Shown: one piece after another, positions 1 through 5,705 of the stretch | How positions within the stretch are numbered: position 1 is the first letter of the stretch | Layout: every line of letters begins with the position of its first letter | From: Sulfurimonas sp. | Lineage (GTDB): Bacteria > Campylobacterota > Campylobacteria > Campylobacterales > Sulfurimonadaceae | DNA: 9,069 nucleotides | NCBI GenBank assembly: GCA_027063585.1 | Contig: JAMORM010000049.1 | Coordinates: 1 to 9,069 of the forward strand | Direction: 5' to 3' | Notes under the pieces: generated by a model | Seen by the model: only the letters and a program-made list of their open reading frames with translations | Told to the model about the DNA's origin: nothing | The model's database searches: none | Position numbers and translations under genes: made by a program

Positions 1-198
1 AGTAAAAACAAGAGCAAAAGGAAGGGTATAATAGTATTCAAACCCAAGCAGTGAACGAGATGTTTCACTGTATGCCAAAAGCTTTAAAAATCCGGTAACG
101 GTTGCACCGATAAGAATGCCTATCACGGATGATAGGAACACCCACTTTGTAACACTGAAAAGAATAGCCGTCTGTTCCGTTATGTGTCTTTGAATCAT
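1..198 (-). CDS. Probable ClC-family chloride channel/transporter, N-terminal part only (runs off left edge)
   Basis: The first 66 codons of a membrane protein whose remainder lies outside the window. The start is the ATG at 198-196; a TAG stop lies four codons upstream in frame (208-210) with no other start between, so this start is secure. The peptide opens with a short polar stretch (MIQRHITEQT), then a hydrophobic segment at about residues 19-41 rich in G, A and V (SSVIGILIGATVTGFLKLL), and a second apolar segment begins near residue 57 (YYYTLPFALVF). A cytosolic lead-in followed by a Gly-rich first helix is how I remember the N-termini of Campylobacterota ClC proteins, but none of the diagnostic ClC selectivity motifs (GSGIP, GKEGP) are in view. 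It follows trkH in the same orientation after 57 bases, which suggests a role in ion or osmotic balance beside K+ uptake. Another multi-pass membrane protein is possible. Confidence 0.6.
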   Translation of the reverse strand, partial: MIQRHITEQTAILFSVTKWVFLSSVIGILIGATVTGFLKLLAYSETSRSLLGFEYYYTLPFALVFT

Positions 199-229
199 AT
201 GATTTTTCTACTTTAAAGTCTTTAAAAAG

Positions 230-235
230 ATTATA
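230..235 (-). promoter_or_regulatory. Possible promoter (-10 TATAAT) for the ClC-like gene
   Basis: On the minus strand the 57-base gap after trkH contains a perfect TATAAT. Transcription would start about 7-8 bases downstream, leaving a leader of roughly 25 bases before the ATG at 198. No -35 box is visible, which is normal for the main sigma factor in Campylobacterota. The gene may therefore be transcribed separately as well as by read-through from trkAH. In AT-rich DNA a chance match cannot be excluded. Confidence 0.4.
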
Positions 236-255
236 ACACTTTTTAGGTCTATTTC

Positions 256-1698
256 TTAGAATTTTTTCCAAAAAGAGCTGCTAAATAGAACAAAAACAGT
301 ATAACACTCCAATCTGCCTATAATCATAGCCACGGAGAGAAAAATTTTATCAAAATCGGAAAAAAAGGAAAAATTATCGGCAGGACCAACCATAGAAAAT
401 CCCGGACCGATATTGCCAACAATTGCAAATGCACCGGAAATTGAAGTCATTGCATCATATCCACGTGCATAAATATAGACAGTCACAATAGCAACGGTAA
501 TCATAAACAGCGTAAAAAAACCAAAAGTGGAAGATAAAATTCTCTCTTTTTGTTTTACCCCATCAATAAAAACAGAAATAATCATATTTGGGTGCAGTAT
601 CCTTTTGAGTTCCGAAGCCAATGTTTTAAAAATAATAACATGGCGAACAATCTTAATACCGCCTGCCGTTGAACCTGCATTGCCACCCATTAAAAGCCCT
701 ATAAATATAATCGCTATTGCCAAGTGAGACCATGAGCCATAATCAATGGTTGCAAAGCCTGTCGTTGTCATTACGGAAGCTATTGTAAATGACGAATGCT
801 TCAAGGCATCATAAAAAGAATCTCCGCTTATATCTACATGCACAAGACTCAAAAGAACACTCAACACTATAAAAATAATAAAATACCATTTGACCTCTTC
901 CGTTTTATAACCGCCGGTATCCTTATAGTAAAGCTTCAAGTGTGCTAAAAAGTTTATACCCGCTAGCATCATAAAAATTGTAGTTGTCCAAATAATCCCG
1001 TCACTGGTAAAATAACCCAAAGAATCATTTTTTGTAGAAAAACCGCCTGTTGAAATTGTCGAAAATGCATGATTTATTGCATCAAACCAGCTCATACCAA
1101 AAAACTTCAAAAGTATCATATCGACAAGTGTCAACAATGTATACACTATCCACAAGCTTAAGGCTGTGTCTTTTATTTTTGGTGTTAGTTTCTCAAGTTG
1201 AACACCTGTTGATTCAGCTTTAAAAAGAGATAAACTTCCCGTAGGATTTATGACAGATAAAAGTCCCACACCAAGAACAATAACACCAAGTCCGCCAAGC
1301 CAGTGCATCAAACTTCTGTGAAAGAGTATCAAATGCGGCAAGGCTTCTATATCGGTGTAAACTGTTGCTCCTGTAGTTGTAAACCCGCTGATGGCTTCAA
1401 AGAACGAAGATGCAAAGGATATATCAGTATATAAAAACAGCGGTATGGCTCCGGCGACTCCAAGCAGCACCCAAAGCAGATTTACCACCAATATACTCTC
1501 TTTTATTTTTAAATCAAGTTCATGATTTCTCAGCCATATCCATATGCTCAAATTTACTAAAAAAAACACACCGTCATAGAACAAAAATTTTATATACTGC
1601 TCTTTATAGATAATGCCGATTAAGACATCAAGCAAAAATATAACAGAAACAGTTATACCTATAAGAGAAAGAATTTTTAACACATTTTTATAGTTCAT
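256..1698 (-). CDS. trkH: TrkH-type potassium uptake protein, membrane subunit
   Basis: K+-translocating subunit of the Trk uptake system in the inner membrane, gated by the cytosolic TrkA partner. The protein has 480 residues, the usual family length, and is hydrophobic throughout. All four pore-loop filter segments of the SKT family are present in order: TTTG at residues 107-110, STGGF at 216-220, TTTGF at 311-315 and GNIGPGFS at 428-435. Other family signatures are HWLGGLGV (132-139), the Gly-rich loop GGNAGSTAGGIK (338-349) and GRLE (461-464). The ATG at 1698 lies inside the end of trkA, giving an 11-base overlap; no strong Shine-Dalgarno precedes it, so translational coupling to trkA is likely. 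Stop is TAA at 258-256. I see no missing residue or frameshift. KtrB is the closest alternative, but the length and the two-domain TrkA partner favour TrkH. Confidence 0.96.
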   Translation of the reverse strand: MNYKNVLKILSLIGITVSVIFLLDVLIGIIYKEQYIKFLFYDGVFFLVNLSIWIWLRNHELDLKIKESILVVNLLWVLLGVAGAIPLFLYTDISFASSFFEAISGFTTTGATVYTDIEALPHLILFHRSLMHWLGGLGVIVLGVGLLSVINPTGSLSLFKAESTGVQLEKLTPKIKDTALSLWIVYTLLTLVDMILLKFFGMSWFDAINHAFSTISTGGFSTKNDSLGYFTSDGIIWTTTIFMMLAGINFLAHLKLYYKDTGGYKTEEVKWYFIIFIVLSVLLSLVHVDISGDSFYDALKHSSFTIASVMTTTGFATIDYGSWSHLAIAIIFIGLLMGGNAGSTAGGIKIVRHVIIFKTLASELKRILHPNMIISVFIDGVKQKERILSSTFGFFTLFMITVAIVTVYIYARGYDAMTSISGAFAIVGNIGPGFSMVGPADNFSFFSDFDKIFLSVAMIIGRLECYTVFVLFSSSFWKKF

Positions 1699-3001
1699 AA
1701 ATCCATTCTTTTACTTTAGAACTTATCTTTACCGCCGAAAATGCTACAATCAAATCATTTTCTTGAAGTTTAATCTTTTCTTTAAGAGTGTGCATCACGT
1801 TTTCTCGTAAATAAAACATCCCTGATTCCTTTACATGTAAAGGTTTTATAACTTTGTCAATGAGTTTGGATGATGGAAAAACTTTACGCATAAAGACTAC
1901 AGCCTTTGCTCCGCAATAACTTTTTTGAATAATAACACCAGTAGAACTAATCTCTTCCATAATTGTATTGTATGCACTCATTTTAGGGCCTCTGACTACT
2001 ACTATACCCAAAGAGTGCATCAGATTGTAATATTCCATTTCATTGTTAATAGCAACAACTTTTTTTATTCCACTCTCTTTTGCTTCAAGACATTTTATTA
2101 TATTGTACTCATCATTATTCGTAGCCGCTACAAAAATATCTGCACTCTCCAAGCCTTCGTCTTCAAAGATATCATGCGAACCATATTTGTAATTAATTAT
2201 AGAAACCTTGCCTCTGAGTTCTTCATCTGCAATTTCACAAAGTTTTAAATCTTTTTCCACCAGTTTCACTTCTTTTGTGACCTTTAAAAGCTCTTTTGAT
2301 ATTGCAATGCCTAGTTCGCCTCCGCCAAAAACAACGCACTTCTGAATGTCCAGGCTATTATCCAAATCCAGTTTTAAACATACCTGTCTAATCTCATTCT
2401 CATCGCCAAAAAAATAAACAAGATCATTGGGGAGTATTTCAACATTTTCATCAGGAATAAAAAACTTTTTCTTTCGCTCAATGCCTACTATTTTAAAAAC
2501 ATCCGAACGGAGTGTCTGAGGGAGAGTTGTGCTTGAAACCATTATAGAAATAAGCTTATAAGGGGTATATTTGAAAAATTTTACATTATTGGCTTTTGGG
2601 TATTTCAAAAGCGATGACACTGCCCGAGAAGCAAGCTTTAAAGGAAAAATAACTTTCTCAACATCAAGTTTCTTTTGAATAATTTGTTCTTGAAAAAAAT
2701 ATTTTTGCACTCTTACAAATTTTCTTTTTACATGTAAAGTAGCATCAACCATCATCGCAGAGACGAGATTGACATTATCAATATTTGTTACTGCGATAAA
2801 CAGATCAATTTCCTGCCCTATAAAACTTTTGTAGGTATTCGCATCTTCGACATCTCCTCGAAGCGGTAAAATATCCAAACTCTCTTGAATTGCGTCCAAA
2901 GCCTGTGAATTTTTATCAATTATCGTAACGTTGTGCCCAATACTCAGTGTTTTAGCAAGGTTAAAACCCACCTTTCCGGCACCGGCAATAATAATATTCA
3001 T
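1688..3001 (-). CDS. trkA: TrkA, NAD-binding RCK gating subunit of Trk potassium uptake
   Basis: Peripheral cytosolic subunit that binds nucleotide and gates TrkH. At 437 residues it has the duplicated architecture of full TrkA: RCK_N 1 (about 1-120), RCK_C 1 (about 146-215), RCK_N 2 (about 219-335) and RCK_C 2 (about 355-437). Both Rossmann folds keep the glycine motif: GAGKVG at 7-12 with the ribose-binding acid D29, and GGGELG at 226-231 with E249 as the equivalent acid. Translation begins at the ATG at 3001-2999, seven bases after a perfect AAGGAG. The gene follows the helix-turn-helix/coiled-coil gene by 21 bases and overlaps trkH by 11 bases, so the two Trk subunits are translated from one message. 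It carries two of the window's three TTACATGTAA palindromes, both encoding LHVK. RCK_C domains can bind nucleotides including c-di-AMP; nothing visible says which ligand is used here. Confidence 0.95.
   Translation of the reverse strand: MNIIIAGAGKVGFNLAKTLSIGHNVTIIDKNSQALDAIQESLDILPLRGDVEDANTYKSFIGQEIDLFIAVTNIDNVNLVSAMMVDATLHVKRKFVRVQKYFFQEQIIQKKLDVEKVIFPLKLASRAVSSLLKYPKANNVKFFKYTPYKLISIMVSSTTLPQTLRSDVFKIVGIERKKKFFIPDENVEILPNDLVYFFGDENEIRQVCLKLDLDNSLDIQKCVVFGGGELGIAISKELLKVTKEVKLVEKDLKLCEIADEELRGKVSIINYKYGSHDIFEDEGLESADIFVAATNNDEYNIIKCLEAKESGIKKVVAINNEMEYYNLMHSLGIVVVRGPKMSAYNTIMEEISSTGVIIQKSYCGAKAVVFMRKVFPSSKLIDKVIKPLHVKESGMFYLRENVMHTLKEKIKLQENDLIVAFSAVKISSKVKEWIYEL
1828..1843. repeat. Palindromic word copy 1, CCTTTACATGTAAAGG
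   Basis: A perfect 16-base palindrome inside trkA containing the core TTACATGTAA and the 12-base word TTACATGTAAAG shared by all three copies. It encodes part of PLHVKE. Confidence 0.6.
2727..2740. repeat. Palindromic word copy 2, TTTACATGTAAAGT
   Basis: Second copy inside trkA, about 900 bases from the first, with a 12-base perfect palindrome (2727-2738) followed by the same AG. It encodes LHVK in the same frame as copy 1, in a different domain. Confidence 0.6.
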
Positions 3002-3008
3002 ACAACAG

Positions 3009-3014
3009 CTCCTT
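3009..3014 (-). promoter_or_regulatory. Strong ribosome binding site for trkA
   Basis: AAGGAG on the minus strand, seven bases ahead of the ATG at 3001. It is the best Shine-Dalgarno in the left-hand gene series and fixes the trkA start. Its presence only just downstream of the preceding stop codon suggests trkA is translated independently rather than by coupling. Confidence 0.85.
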
Positions 3015-3022
3015 AAAAAAGA

Positions 3023-3676
3023 TCAGCCAATTATATCACTATAGTCATATTTTTTAGTATCTATATAATATTTTTTCCCGACAACAATAATTCTCTCATC
3101 TTTTTTTGCACTCTTTTTAAATTTTGCTGTAATTTTTTTGATCTTTTTCTCTGAAAAATCATACTGTTTGAGATGCTTTTTTAAAGAAATGACTTTACTT
3201 GCCTCTACAGGTTCCGGTTCAATCTTTGGTTCAATTTCTGCTTCAAGCATCTCTTCTTCTATTGCTGTTTCCTGCGGTGCATTGAGCATAAATTGAGACG
3301 AAATAGTGCTGAGAATATTTTTAAGCTGTTCATCTTTTTCTTTGTAAATTTTTTCTATCTTTTCACGTTCTTCTATAAGCATCTGCTCTTTTTGATCTCT
3401 GAGGCTTCGTGTTTCATTCTCTAATGTATCTACACGTGACTGCAATTTTTTATTTTGCTCTTCAAGGAGTTTATAATATCTGTCATTATTTACTGCAGTA
3501 CCTCTTTGCTGCGCAGGTTTTCTGGCTCCAGTTTTTGCCTGTTTTTCATCCACCATTACCATCTTCACACCCTCTTGAAGCACACTTTGCAGAGAGCCTC
3601 GTCTTATACGGTTATGTATTGCCTCTTTTGAGACACCAAAATACTCTGCCGCATCATTTACACTCATTTTTTTCAT
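3023..3676 (-). CDS. Uncharacterised protein with N-terminal helix-turn-helix, coiled coil and basic C-terminal domain
   Basis: I do not recognise a named family with certainty; it may match one of the Campylobacterota-restricted DUF families (DUF3972 is a possibility I could not check). The 217 residues divide clearly. Residues about 4-45 resemble a MerR/excisionase-type helix-turn-helix (SVNDAAEYFGVSKEAIHNRI, then RRGSL). Residues 46-64 are a basic linker, 65-130 a long charged heptad-like coiled coil, and 133-160 an acidic E/P-rich linker. Residues 161-217 are a Lys-rich compact domain ending YYIDTKKYDYSDIIG. There is no signal peptide or membrane segment, so a cytosolic dimeric DNA-binding protein is the inference. 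The start at 3676 is preceded by AGAGGA eight bases upstream; an in-frame ATG three codons later (3667) is possible. It sits 15 bases after yajQ and 21 before trkA, so it could regulate this operon, though position alone does not prove that. Confidence 0.85.
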   Translation of the reverse strand: MKKMSVNDAAEYFGVSKEAIHNRIRRGSLQSVLQEGVKMVMVDEKQAKTGARKPAQQRGTAVNNDRYYKLLEEQNKKLQSRVDTLENETRSLRDQKEQMLIEEREKIEKIYKEKDEQLKNILSTISSQFMLNAPQETAIEEEMLEAEIEPKIEPEPVEASKVISLKKHLKQYDFSEKKIKKITAKFKKSAKKDERIIVVGKKYYIDTKKYDYSDIIG

Positions 3677-3691
3677 CTGTTTTTTCCTCTG

Positions 3692-4189
3692 CTACCGCAT
3701 ATTTTCAAAAACAAGAGGAGCTTCCCACTCACCCTCTCTTACCATCTTCATCACTTTTTGCAAATCATCAAGCTTGGCTCCTTTTACACGAATAGAATCT
3801 CCTTCTATTTGTGCGTTTACTTTGAGTTTCATCTTTTTAATGTCTGCCGTAATTTTTTTGGCCTCTTTGGATTCTATATAGTCAACGATTTTAAAAGTCG
3901 CTTTACGTGTGCCACCGCTTGCATCTTCAACTCTAAGCTCATCCAAGACTTTAGATGAAAGTCCTTGTTTTAGCAGTTTTGCTATAACAATGTCTTTAAG
4001 CGCATCAAGTTTATTATCACTTGAAGCTACAAGCACTAACACTTTATCTTTCTCTTTTAAATTGACTTCATAAGTAGTTCCCTTAAAATCATAACGATTT
4101 GAAACTTCTCTCTCTACTAAGTTAATAGCATTTTTTAAGTTTTGCATATCTATTTTTGCCGTTATATCAAATGAGTGCTCTTTTGCCAT
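3692..4189 (-). CDS. yajQ: YajQ family protein (UPF0234/DUF520), nucleotide/c-di-GMP-binding
   Basis: Small cytosolic protein of 165 residues, the normal YajQ length, with two ferredoxin-like halves. Family landmarks are SFDIT near the N-terminus (6-10), NRYDFKGT (31-38), the QGLSSKVLD segment (75-83), and the closing stretch KVNAQIEGDSIRVKGAKLDD (123-142) followed by DLQKVM and the C-terminal PLVFENMR. A YajQ homologue in Xanthomonas binds cyclic di-GMP and acts with a transcription factor in gene control; other members bind nucleotides or RNA. Whether this one binds c-di-GMP is inferred only from the family and from the diguanylate cyclase gene transcribed away from it. The ATG at 4189 follows AAAGGTG, and a TATAAT lies just upstream, so yajQ is probably the first gene of the series running to trkH. 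Confidence 0.95.
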   Translation of the reverse strand: MAKEHSFDITAKIDMQNLKNAINLVEREVSNRYDFKGTTYEVNLKEKDKVLVLVASSDNKLDALKDIVIAKLLKQGLSSKVLDELRVEDASGGTRKATFKIVDYIESKEAKKITADIKKMKLKVNAQIEGDSIRVKGAKLDDLQKVMKMVREGEWEAPLVFENMR

Positions 4190-4210
4190 GGTTCACCTTT
4201 TTTTGTTTTA

Positions 4211-4216
4211 ATTATA
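4211..4216 (-). promoter_or_regulatory. Promoter (-10 TATAAT) of the yajQ-HTH-trkA-trkH series
   Basis: A perfect TATAAT on the minus strand within the divergent intergenic region, 21 bases upstream of the yajQ ATG. Upstream of it, instead of a -35 hexamer, is a T-rich run (GTATTTTTACT at about 4233-4243), the pattern seen at Campylobacterota housekeeping promoters. Transcription would begin around 4203-4205, just ahead of the AAAGGTG ribosome binding site. Confidence 0.65.
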
Positions 4217-4273
4217 ACATAGTTTGTTTGTTAGTAAAAATACACAATATTTCTTAATTGGAGACTTTTTTGC

Positions 4274-4279
4274 TATACT
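4274..4279 (+). promoter_or_regulatory. Promoter (extended -10, TGCTATACT) of the diguanylate cyclase gene
   Basis: TATACT preceded by TGC gives an extended -10 element on the plus strand; a weak TTCTTA lies 17 bases upstream (4251-4256). Transcription would start near 4285-4287. That leaves only about 13 bases before the first in-frame ATG (4299) but about 37 before the second (4323), and so supports the second as the real start. The two divergent -10 boxes are only about 57 bases apart, so a regulator bound between them could affect both genes. Confidence 0.55.
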
Positions 4280-4322
4280 TTGAACTATTTTTAATATTAT
4301 GAAAAAGGTTTGGATCATTAAA

Positions 4323-5636
4323 ATGTACAGTTTTAGCGATATAGTGCGACTTCACAAAGAAAGTATTCTTAATGAACTTTTAGACAAACATGTTATCTGT
4401 ATTGATAAATATGATGTAAAAAAAGTTCAAAAAGTTGCTGATTTTTATGAAAAAGTATTGCAAGACCTTTGTCAGAATATTGATGAAGAAAAAATAATTG
4501 CCGACTTTACTGAATTAGCAAAATACAAATTTTCTATTAATGTTCCCTATACTATTATAACCAATGAAATTTTCGGATTGAAAAATATTTTACTTTCAAA
4601 ACTAGCCGATAACAATAAAAACGACCATAATAACAGTCTTGAAATTTTTCAACTTATCACCATTTTTAAACAAATTAACGACAGTATTGCATACATATAT
4701 TTAACACACTACATTACACAACTCGTTTCCATTAATAATGTCCGACTCAGTTCCATCTCTGACTTAATGGAAATAGATATTATTAAACATTATCAATCTC
4801 ATGTTGTCTGGCTGAGTGATTTGGCACTAAGTATTCGAAATTTTCAAAAAAATGAATTTCCTCAGCGTAGTGAAAGCCTCTGTGATTTTGGGCAATGGTT
4901 GCAAAAAGATGCAAGAGTTATAATACAAAACAACTCAAAATTCAAAACACTTGATGAACTCCATAAAAGTTTACACATGTTTGCTAAAAAAATATATTTA
5001 CTATTAATATACAAAGACAAGCACAACTACAAAGAGTATCATGCACTTATTTCTTATTTAGAAAAATGTGAGCTTATTTCTTTAAGTATAGGTACAGAGC
5101 TTGCTCTAATTGACAATTCTGCAATCAATAAGAAAAAAAACAAAGATATCCTCACTGGGGCGCTTAATAGAAATAATTTACATTCTATTTTCACAACACA
5201 GTATGAACTCTCTCGAGCAACGGACAATACTTTTATGATTGCAATGTGCGACTTGGACTACTTTAAAAATATTAATGATACTTATGGACATATTGCAGGA
5301 GACAAGATGCTTAAACTTTTTGTAGATACGGTAAAAGAACATATTAGAAACTCTGATCTCATTATTAGATACGGAGGGGAAGAATTTCTTATAATTCTTT
5401 CTGCCATACAAAAAGAACAGAGCCTGCTGGTTTTACAAAAAATTCGTGAAAGTTTTGCATTAAAGATATTGGAATTTGAACAACAGAACATCAGTGCTAC
5501 AGTGAGTATAGGGGCTACTGAAATTATTCCAAGAAGAGAATATCGTAGTGATTTTGTAGATGAATATCTTATGATCGCAGACAAGATGCTGTATTTGGCA
5601 AAGAATAACGGAAGAAACAGAATAGAGATAGTATAA
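4323..5636 (+). CDS. Diguanylate cyclase with globin-like N-terminus, CZB zinc-binding domain and GGDEF domain
   Basis: Cytosolic enzyme predicted to make cyclic di-GMP from two GTP. I start at 4323 (437 residues) because a GGA eight bases upstream can serve as ribosome binding site, while the ATG at 4299 has none and a very short leader. Numbering is from 4323. The GGDEF domain (about 275-437) has the metal-binding D310, the KNINDTYGH segment, the active-site loop GGEEF at 351-355 and an RNSD I-site at 342-345, so it should be active and feedback-inhibited. Residues about 150-260 match a CZB domain: H160, C187 in LCDFGQW, H214 and H218, with Cys-His and His-His spacing (27 and 4) as I recall it for the zinc-sensing cyclase DgcZ of E. 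coli. The first 150 residues resemble the globin of oxygen-sensing DosC (ELAKYKFSINVP), but lysine (K69) stands where the heme-ligating histidine should be. No membrane segment is seen. It is divergent from yajQ. Confidence 0.93.
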   Translation: MYSFSDIVRLHKESILNELLDKHVICIDKYDVKKVQKVADFYEKVLQDLCQNIDEEKIIADFTELAKYKFSINVPYTIITNEIFGLKNILLSKLADNNKNDHNNSLEIFQLITIFKQINDSIAYIYLTHYITQLVSINNVRLSSISDLMEIDIIKHYQSHVVWLSDLALSIRNFQKNEFPQRSESLCDFGQWLQKDARVIIQNNSKFKTLDELHKSLHMFAKKIYLLLIYKDKHNYKEYHALISYLEKCELISLSIGTELALIDNSAINKKKNKDILTGALNRNNLHSIFTTQYELSRATDNTFMIAMCDLDYFKNINDTYGHIAGDKMLKLFVDTVKEHIRNSDLIIRYGGEEFLIILSAIQKEQSLLVLQKIRESFALKILEFEQQNISATVSIGATEIIPRREYRSDFVDEYLMIADKMLYLAKNNGRNRIEIV

Positions 5637-5640
5637 TATT

Positions 5641-5654
5641 TTGATATATATCAT
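5641..5654 (+). promoter_or_regulatory. FNR/CRP-family operator-like box upstream of the nitrite/sulfite reductase gene
   Basis: TTGATATATATCAT matches the FNR consensus TTGAT-N4-ATCAA at nine of ten defined positions and contains a perfect 12-base palindrome (5642-5653). Its centre (5647.5) is 29.5 bases from the first base of a TACTAT at 5677, which places it at about -41.5, the textbook class II activator position. It starts just after the cyclase stop codon. Members of this regulator family with several different ligands exist in Campylobacterota, so the exact regulator cannot be named. AT-rich sequence makes a chance match possible. Confidence 0.5.
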
Positions 5655-5676
5655 CTTCTAATTTATAAAAATAAGC

Positions 5677-5685
5677 TACTATAAA
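5677..5685 (+). promoter_or_regulatory. Likely -10 region of the nitrite/sulfite reductase gene
   Basis: TACTATAAA contains two overlapping candidates, TACTAT (5677-5682) and TATAAA (5680-5685). Either would give a start site near 5689-5693 and a leader of about 13-17 bases holding a short AGG ribosome binding site at 5697-5699. The region lies in the 69-base gap after the cyclase gene, which has no terminator-like hairpin. Confidence 0.45.
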
Positions 5686-5705
5686 ATAAAAAATACAGGT
5701 TTTCA

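Noticed and set aside
65..271. Minus-strand open frame of 68 codons
   Set aside because: It overlaps the start of the ClC-like gene in another frame, covers the intergenic -10 box and has a non-hydrophobic, Lys/Arg/Tyr-rich sequence with no family resemblance.
3409..3795. Plus-strand open frame of 128 codons antisense to the HTH gene and yajQ
   Set aside because: Low-complexity His/Phe/Leu/Ser-rich product typical of the antisense of Glu/Lys-rich coiled-coil DNA; no ribosome binding site, and it crosses two well-supported genes.
4245..4260. CAAT...ATTG inverted repeat between the divergent promoters
   Set aside because: Only four-base arms in AT-rich DNA; too weak to call an operator.
4299..4322. 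First in-frame ATG of the cyclase gene as the start
   Set aside because: No ribosome binding site and only about 13 bases from the predicted transcription start; the ATG at 4323 fits better, though the longer form cannot be excluded.
5642..5653. TGATATATATCA palindrome as a terminator of the cyclase gene
   Set aside because: Made almost only of A and T with no loop and no following T-run; it fits an operator better than a terminator.
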